Of a stretch of DNA of 64,000 nt, positions 57,301 to 64,000 are shown in pieces. The notes under the pieces were generated by a model. It was not told the DNA's origin. It worked only from the letters and a program-made list of their open reading frames with translations, and made no database searches. How positions within the stretch are numbered: the stretch's first letter is position 1; every line of letters starts with the position of its first letter. The position numbers and the translations under genes are program-made. Origin of the DNA: Liolophura sinensis (Eukaryota > Mollusca > Polyplacophora > Chitonida > Chitonidae); assembly GCF_032854445.1 (NCBI RefSeq), contig NC_088305.1:9367606-9431605 (forward strand), in the 5' to 3' direction.

Positions 57301-59360
57301 CGGACTAAACACCGTTGGTCACTGTTCAACGTGATCTAATGAACGACCACTGCTCCAGTCATGTATTCACTTGGTTCCAGACAAACATGGTGATATGTCG
57401 GACTTAATTAACAAACGCCTTCACTTGTGAAGACCACGTGGCGAAATTGATTCATTCCCAAATAAATGGCTTCGTCAGCCGGGTATAATTTAGTCGCGTG
57501 AGATCACCGTGAGTACATATATCTGTGATATAAAGTTCAATGTACGCATCACTAAAACAACCTACGAGTGCTAGAAAAACCTTCAGCGAGCGTTCATTCA
57601 AAGGGGGAAATCCCAGCTGAATGTTAGGGTAGGCCTACATCGACTTTTCGGCATCCCAGGAAGACACGAATGTGTATCGACGTATTACTGTAAATACATC
57701 GGTTATCCCTGCACGTATGTATTAATGTGGGTGTCGTGCTCTGTTTGTATCGCTGCAAAGTAGACCGGTTCGTGTGGATTTGTGAACAGTTACATTCAAA
57801 GCGTAGAACTGGGATACATGGGACAATTTGTCAATAACTTATAACTTAGCATGACTCATACTATAACAAACTCAGTGGGCTGATTGGTAATCCCATAACA
57901 GAAAAATGGCCTCAGATGGACTGAGGCGAACGGCTTCATGATCTTTAGCCAAGCCAGTCTAAGATTGTGTGCTGTAAGCGGACTGAATGCCTATGTTAAT
58001 GCCAATAGTTTTGTGTTCATTATCAACTCTAGAACTACCCCCAAAATTTAAATCTAGCCAATTTGTTTTGGCTGCAAATCCGCGAAAAACAATGTGAGCA
58101 GAAGAAAATGCATTTACAGTGTAAGACGATTTGGATACAGATTAAATCTGTTTACCTAATATTTTCTTCGCGTCTTTCTGTCATGATAAAAAAACTGGTG
58201 ACTGCATCTCTTTATACATAAATCCGTTATGATTTTTTTTAGTTTGTGCATAATTTTGTAGTTCTCCCGTGGTTTGTCTTCAATCTTGTTTTGGAAATTG
58301 TTTTTTTTTTTAGCAATTGTTGGCCCGTAATGTACATTGACGGCTTTACGGCAATAGTACGCAAATGTCTGTTACGACTTCTAGATTTCTGCAGTACGCT
58401 GCGTGAGGAATCAAGTTTAAAGGAAAAGAAGGTTAACACGAAATAATGAACACCAGACGGTAGATTTGTTCAGATATGGGGATCTCCGCCGTTCCCACCA
58501 ATATGTTTCCGTGAATTCCACTAGTCAGCTACATGTATCTCACATTCTGGTTGGACCCATGTTGTCCTTATAGCATATTACTGACGAATAGGCGGACGGC
58601 ACTGAGGTGTTTGGTTTGAATCTGTGGTATACCCAGAAAGTGTAAATCCGAGATAATTATAACATAGTTAAGAAATAACTACTTAACTTGTGAGAAAACG
58701 CATTTTATGCAGTTTACGGGGTAGAGTAGGGTTAAGCTTAAAAAGTTTCATTCGCTTACATGTGAGCTGTTTATAGGAAGAAAACAGGCTCTAATCATTT
58801 TCGCGAAAAAACACCAAACCACAAACTGAAGCCAATAACAACCTTAAGGAATTTATGGCGCGTTCGAAATATTTCCGTAGAGCTTTATTTAGTAAAATTG
58901 GCACAGATAAAACTTTTGATGAGAAATCAGTATAGGGGCTACCACAAGACGGCCTGTGGGGTGCTAAAACCTCGGACGTTTGTGGCATGATAAAGATGGA
59001 ATGCTTGATTACAGGTGTTGTGTTCGTCACATGCCGACCCTCCCCAGCCGCCGTAACTCCCACCAGTCTTGCAGGTGCGTGACCTCTTACTAAACACCGA
59101 TGTGGCCAGTCTCACAGACAAACAGATCAAGTCTTCCCACGGAATGGGGGTAGGGCATCCTCAATCCAAATGACCTGCCCTCATTCTGCTGAACTAAGGT
59201 CACTGAGTGGCCTATAACGGTATAACATATAACAACAACACATGCGCTGTTCTTCACGCTCGCTCTATATTTCGGTCATCACGAACTTTTTTGGATAGGT
59301 ATCTTGAAGCACACCAAGGTCCTTGGGGTCACGGTGACGAGGCCGACAACTATAAAGCAC
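54340..59360 (-). repeat. Family E, inverted copy 5
   Basis: Colinear with inverted copy 4: QSVPK block (54400-54540), TTAACGGACGCAAGACT (54775), the counterpart of 42985-43330 (55265-55480), the ACAATATTTATTC complement (~57225), GACCACGTGGCGAAATTGAT (57432), AAATGACCTGCCCT (~59168) and a stretch past the E start shared only with copy 4 (59240-59360). It contains a MITE-F copy (56027-56573) and a family A fragment (55805-55880). It is shorter than copy 4 because it lacks the PLE copy and the foldback element. Confidence 0.7.
56027..56573. mobile_element. MITE-F, intact copy in E copy 5
   Basis: 547 bp. The left end CACTGAAAAAACAAATGTTT and the complement of the right end agree over their first 20 bases. 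The arms continue imperfectly through TTTGCAACAGATAATAAACA. It sits at a different place in family E from the copies at 27047 and 31221. Flanks are CACTG and CAGCC; TA duplication is not visible here, so either the target differs or the edge has mutated. Confidence 0.85.
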
Positions 59361-60479
59361 GCATAAGCATGTTACTCTTTGGTGTTGGAATGCGTGATGA
59401 TATCAGTGGCCATCTTAAGTTACAAATATGCACTTCGCGCAAAATTTGTCAGGACTGTGTCTCGTTTGAACAGAACTGAACACCTTTTGCCCTCCACCCC
59501 ACCCCCACACCCCCTACATATTAAACACAACATAACAAGCTTCAGATTGGACGGCCACATGTGATTTCAAGCCGAATTCCCACATGAATTAGGTATAGCT
59601 GCCACATGCTACCGATTAGCATACTTGGACAATTTTCATGAAAACACTTTCACACAAGATGGTCTTTAGCTTTACTCACACAAAAGTATGTTTCCAAAAT
59701 ATGACAGAATTGATAATTTTAATAAGTTTATGTTTTACATCTGTTAAATACCGTATTAGCACCTAACAGCAACACCACTGGGGGACGGAATGTAGATCTC
59801 TTAATCCTAAATGTTGTCCCACAGTAGGCTGAATGTCAGGCTCTCACCACTGCCGTCGCTATGAGTTCAACGCCATTTCATGCTGCTGGTGCAGCCCCTC
59901 GTGTTCTGTTGTTAAAGATCTGTTATTCTACCCAGCTGTCAAATATTTAGCCAAATACCTGCAGATATACGTATAAATACATCTCCTCCCGAAATAATTC
60001 GCCATCTTGCTGTTTATTTCAGATTTGAACTTGCTTACGTGTTAAATTTGTTTTTATGGTTTTTTACAATATGGCAACTTCCTTCAGTGAGAGAGGCGTT
60101 ATTTTACAACATTTATAGATAGCCACTATTCATATTTGCAGTTTTTTTGCAACTGGTCTTAAATTAACTACGCGGAGGAGGGTAAAACAGAAAGGTAGCA
60201 TGAAATATGTCTTTTCCCGCATTTTTCCCTTCTTCGCAATGATATTTGTTTTAAAATAGCAGCACACCATCCGGCTGGGAGTAACTGTAAGCAGTGACAA
60301 CGCCTAGCCTACTATCTCCGGGAATGGACTACATGTATATATTTTTTCCTACCTCTGAAGTCTCACTCCCTTGGAGAAAAATATACGTTTATTAAAGTAT
60401 TGTTATGCTACAACTTTCAAACAATTCAAAACATTTCAGTGCCAGAAATACGGTTTAGTGTAAAAAAGGATCAAAACTT
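59361..60479. other. Mostly unassigned, with a SINE-head relic
   Basis: At about 59838-59890 GGCTCTCACCACTGCCGTCG followed by CTATGAGTTCAACGCC resembles the SINE head around the B box (compare 32980-33015). No tail follows. The rest shows no feature. Confidence 0.4.
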
Positions 60480-60790
60480 TAGGTGCAGCGTGGAGTAAAA
60501 CCAGTGCAGTGACAACGACAGTGGTGATAGCTGGCAAATGGTCACACGCACATGAATAACCCTTATAATACGGCATTTTGTCAACTTCTCTAAATTTGGG
60601 ATTTATTCTAACTGTTCGCGCAAATGCTCACACGCTGCCTAACCCGATGGCTTAAGCAGAATTAAACACAAAAATGCAAAAAAAATATAGTTTATCAGAC
60701 CTCAATTGTCTAGAATTACTCAAAGTGTTGTGTTGTCATCACATTTAATCTGTAATTACATTAGAACAAAGCAAAATGATTGAACTCCGC
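60480..60790 (+). repeat. Family A repeat, near full length
   Basis: CAGTGACAACGACAGTGGTG, AGCTGGCAAATGGTCACACG, GGGATTTATTCTAACTGTTC, GATGGCTTAAGCAGAATTAA, GTCTAGAATTACTCAAAGTG and TTGTGTTGTCATCACATTTA. The ACCGGTGAAA box has decayed. Same orientation as the copies at 606 and 12300. Confidence 0.8.
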
Positions 60791-63504
60791 CCGTTATTCA
60801 GCATCCGATTTGTTTTTGAATAATTATGACATCCACCGAGACACCGTAGTCTTCGAACAGAGACAACTTTATTTCACAGAGTAAAGTTTGTCCTAGAGGT
60901 ATTCATTGTTCGCTTTGGTTCAGTGTTGTTGCCGTGACCCTTGGTACTTAAATATTGGCCAGCAACACTTCCACAGAGCAATTTCCTTCCCGGTTTGTGT
61001 TCATCATTGACTCAGAACACAGGCATCTGGACGCATGAGGCTCTGTTTTGACGTAACTAATATCAATATCTACTACGACGCACGAACGAAAAATGAGACT
61101 ACATATCTGTGTGAGTTTAGATAGCATATTCCGTAGATCAGGACACATTACAACCGTATCTGAAAAAAAGGTAGTTCTAACAGTCATTCCCTGCTCTGAT
61201 GTGTTGCTTACAAGGCTTAGAGCAAGCCCTGCGTCTAGTTTTTGTTGTTTCCTGTTCTAGAATACAAATGCGTCAAGAGTGCTAAAACACAACCGGAATT
61301 AAACCACTTGGGCGAGCGGGTAGAGGGAGATTCATTTAAAATTATTTACTTTGCATTGGTCAGTAGTTCTCTGTCAGGCAAAAAGATGATACTCTTCAGA
61401 TGTTGTTAACGACAAGTCCATGCACGGAGCCATTTGTTAATGGGAATTGCGAACACTAGTCCCACCAGGAGGACCTGACACATTGCCAGGAAATTATTAT
61501 TTTCTTGCCACTCGCTGGTGCTTTCGAAGTTTTAAGTTAATGACGACCTCTCGTAGTTGTCAATTAACATAAATCCACCAATCGACGCTGTCCATCCCAA
61601 TGCCGAGGCAATCACTAAATCCTTTCCCCCCTTAAAATAGAAAACGTGTTAACCATGATGATTATTTCCTTTCATCGCGGATTCAATTAAAATTACCTAC
61701 TTGCATTGGTCAGTAGTGCTCTGCGGGAAAAAATATGATACTTTCTATTCCTGATGCGACCATGTTTTATTTTTCACATAAAAGGAGGCGGAAATAAACC
61801 CACTATAATATAAAACCTGATATAAGTAAGAAAAATTCAATGCACCTCAAAAGTATTCATTCCCTAACTTTGGCGTGGTGCCTAGCCATGCCACCACATG
61901 CAGGTTTCGCTTTGCTCTACACATGTTAAACAATCAACATGAGCACAATTTTTGAGCTGTGGTTGATGGAAGTGAAGTCATAGCATTTTGTTATCTTGGT
62001 AACCTCAAGTGGGGTGAAAAGTGACCGTGCCAAATAATTTTCAGTTCTATCCAAAACAGACAAAATTCTGATATATTTTAACTAGGTACAAACTAACAGT
62101 GCAGAAATGTATAGTGCAGCAACAACTTGTGTGGAAGTATTACCCAATCAGCGCTCGTTCACTCTTTAGTTCGGCGGCAAATCTTGGACACAGTTGCGTA
62201 AACTGCGCATGTGTAACGTAAAGGCGTTTCTGTTAGTGGGATACACTGATTTTGCACTTCAGCAAAACATTTACGGGCCGTTGATAATACACTGTTTACA
62301 CAGACGCTTTTATACCCTTTGTTTTTTCTAACCCCCGCAGGCTTGGTGAAACTGTTACGTCGTTAAGACATACTTTATTACCACAGACTACAGCTCTAAC
62401 TAAGCGTATTTTTATCCTTTATACTAAATCGTTGCTTCCCGTTCTATCAAGAGATGTACGTCTACTGTCTATAGCTTGGCAAATGATTCCATGAGGTGCG
62501 GAGATTGCACTTTTCCGTATCATCATGTTAAAATCCAGCCAACTGGCTGGTTGTACAGAGCATGAGTGATGCGATATACTATGCCAAAGAGACCTGGCAG
62601 TTCCCAGGTTTTTATACAGATGCCAGAATAGTGAATATGACTGGTAGATAGAGATGTAATAGGATATGATATCGTAGCCAGTCGGAGGAGGGACGGCACA
62701 CGTCTTACTACCACAACTTGTCAGACGTATCATTATTTATACGCCTAATCTCCTTAGCACATTGAAGAAAACAAATACACCTGAACATAAATAAATGCCG
62801 CGTCACCAATTGTTTAGTCTACCCAGTATCTCCTAATTTCGTCTCGGTATCCTTACTGTAGCTTTAAACTACTATAACAGATTCGAATGACACATCAGGT
62901 CTCATTAATTGCTCTAGATAAATGCAGCAGTAATACTGAGAGCAAGGATATCCGGTATATGGAGTGATAAGGCGGAAGCTACATCTTCGGTCTCCCGCCG
63001 TGCTTTTTTTCCAGCCCTGGCGGAATATAGCGGTCTTTAACGTTTCCTTCGCTTTACGTCTCTACCGTTAGCCGTCACAGACTGCGTTAAATTCCCATGA
63101 ATCTGAATGGAAATCCGGAACGGATATCTCTCGTAACAATACAGTTTGCTCCATTTAAAAATTCATCTTGTTCACTCTCCTAATTGCTTAGTCATCAAAG
63201 GATAACGAGCTCCCGAATTCAGACTGTTCTATCATTCGGCACAAAGGTAAGTGTCTTCTCTTTTATCAGTCTAGTCTGCTCACATCTCGTGCACTACATC
63301 CCAATTAGCGTACTGTGCAAAGAGTTGACTTCACAGCTATAGCTGTATTCTCGAACGGGAAATTTAAGTCAACACGTCGGTATGTTTGCCAATTAAAATG
63401 AAGTAAAAAAGCTTTATTTTATTGCCATTTACAGGCAGTTTAATTACTAGTGTCTGTATTTATCAATATATTTGACGTAATGGTGTATACGTCAGATCTA
63501 TCGG
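60791..63504. other. Intergenic, with one spaced direct repeat
   Basis: GATTCATTTAAAATTATTTA, then GCATTGGTCAGTAGTTCTCT and GATGATACTCTTC (61330-61400), recur about 345 bp later as GATTCAATTAAAATTACCTA, GCATTGGTCAGTAGTGCTCT and TATGATACTTTCT (61680-61750). Otherwise no family, exon or RNA gene was recognised. A 104-codon minus-strand frame at 62419-62733 has no motif. Confidence 0.45.
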
Positions 63505-63540
63505 ATTTTTTGGTCACATGTGTACGTGACCACAAAAAAT
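63505..63540. repeat. Hairpin-forming inverted repeat
   Basis: ATTTTTTGGTCAC, an 8 nt spacer, then GTGACCACAAAAAAT: the complement with one extra base. It could be an isolated transposon end pair or a plain hairpin. Confidence 0.75.
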
Positions 63541-63594
63541 GTGAGCACCCAATTATGTAAAGATAATAAAAGATGAAAATATTATAAATCTACC

Positions 63595-63945
63595 ACATGC
63601 ACGATATTCTGATTAAATCTAAATGGACATTGAAATTTAATAAAAGCACGTTGGTGTAAAGTCGAGCAGAATTCAACAATGTCGAAATTATTTAGTCGAA
63701 TTGTACAAATAGTATGAACTCAATGGTTGTCTTCTTTGTTTTTGATTCTGCCATGTAGAATGTGCAATATTCTCAGTAAATCCACATGGATATTAAATTT
63801 CCACGAAGATATTTTAGTGCGAAGACGTGACTTGCAGAGTTCAACAAAGTTGAAATTTTGAGAACTGCGAAACGAATTTAGCCGAATGGTACAAATTGTT
63901 TAAAATACAGCTTGCCGTCTTTTTTGGGCGATTCACTAGTCTTTG
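63595..63945 (+). repeat. Two-unit degenerate tandem repeat, ~165-190 bp
   Basis: Unit 1: CACGATATTCTGATTAAATC, GGACATTGAAATTTAATAAA, ATTCAACAATGTCGAAATTA, GTCGAATTGTACAAATAG, TTGTCTTCTTTGTTTTTGAT. Unit 2: GTGCAATATTCTCAGTAAAT, GGATATTAAATTTCCACGAA, GTTCAACAAAGTTGAAATTT, GCCGAATGGTACAAATTG, TGCCGTCTTTTTTGGGCGAT. The array may continue beyond the window. Confidence 0.8.
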
Positions 63946-64000
63946 ATGAGTTATTGATACATATCACAACTTATTAATGTTTTTTCGTCACGCATGCTCA

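Noticed and set aside
62419-62733. 104-codon minus-strand frame
   Set aside because: No family motif, start context or conserved copy; likely chance.

Overview
This is animal nuclear DNA: AT-rich, with no dense coding, one spliced exon of a peptide-type G-protein-coupled receptor at the left end, and about 60 kb made almost entirely of transposable elements and their debris. The commonest short repeat is a tRNA-derived SINE. Its tail, on the strand that carries the tRNA-like head, contains the phrases ATAATGCTGGCC and GAGTACGGCGTAAAACACC and ends in ATAAATAAAT. I associate this SINE type with bivalves and other lophotrochozoans from memory. A mollusc is therefore the best guess, but nothing here fixes the species.

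Layout. 1-2050 is intron and 2051-2551 is the last coding exon of the receptor (TM6, TM7, helix 8, C-tail). From 4.4 to 15 kb lie remnants of a Penelope-like (PLE) retroelement, SINEs, a ~300 bp repeat called family A, and a repeat called R2. 15.9-18.1 kb is a broken BEL/Pao LTR retrotransposon with zinc-binding, integrase and DUF5641-like blocks between two degraded LTRs. 19.2-33.6 kb holds three same-strand copies of a long (~3.7 kb and up) unclassified repeat called family E. 36.0-37.4 kb has a hAT-like transposase remnant, and 38.0-38.9 kb the 3' end of a LINE with an RNase H domain. 41.9-50.1 and 54.3-59.4 kb carry two further E copies in inverse orientation, separated by R2 and a PLE copy. 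59.5-64 kb is mostly unrecognised.

The E copies are useful because each one shows the others' insertion sites empty. Copy 2 carries a 2162 bp hAT-like element flanked by a 6 bp duplication, AAATAC, and copy 3 has the unoccupied site. Copies 2 and 3 share an older ~530 bp MITE flanked by TA. Copy 3 alone has a SINE at 32.9 kb, and copy 2 alone has a fourfold 49 bp minisatellite. The first inverted copy is interrupted by a ~1.7 kb foldback element with inverted arms of roughly 350 bp and degenerate internal tandem units.

The least explained items are family E itself (including a peptide-like block around QSVPK that recurs in four copies), the foldback element, and two perfect hairpins that are each present in one repeat copy and absent from its sister. 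I found no bacterial-style operon, CRISPR array, rRNA or free-standing tRNA gene.
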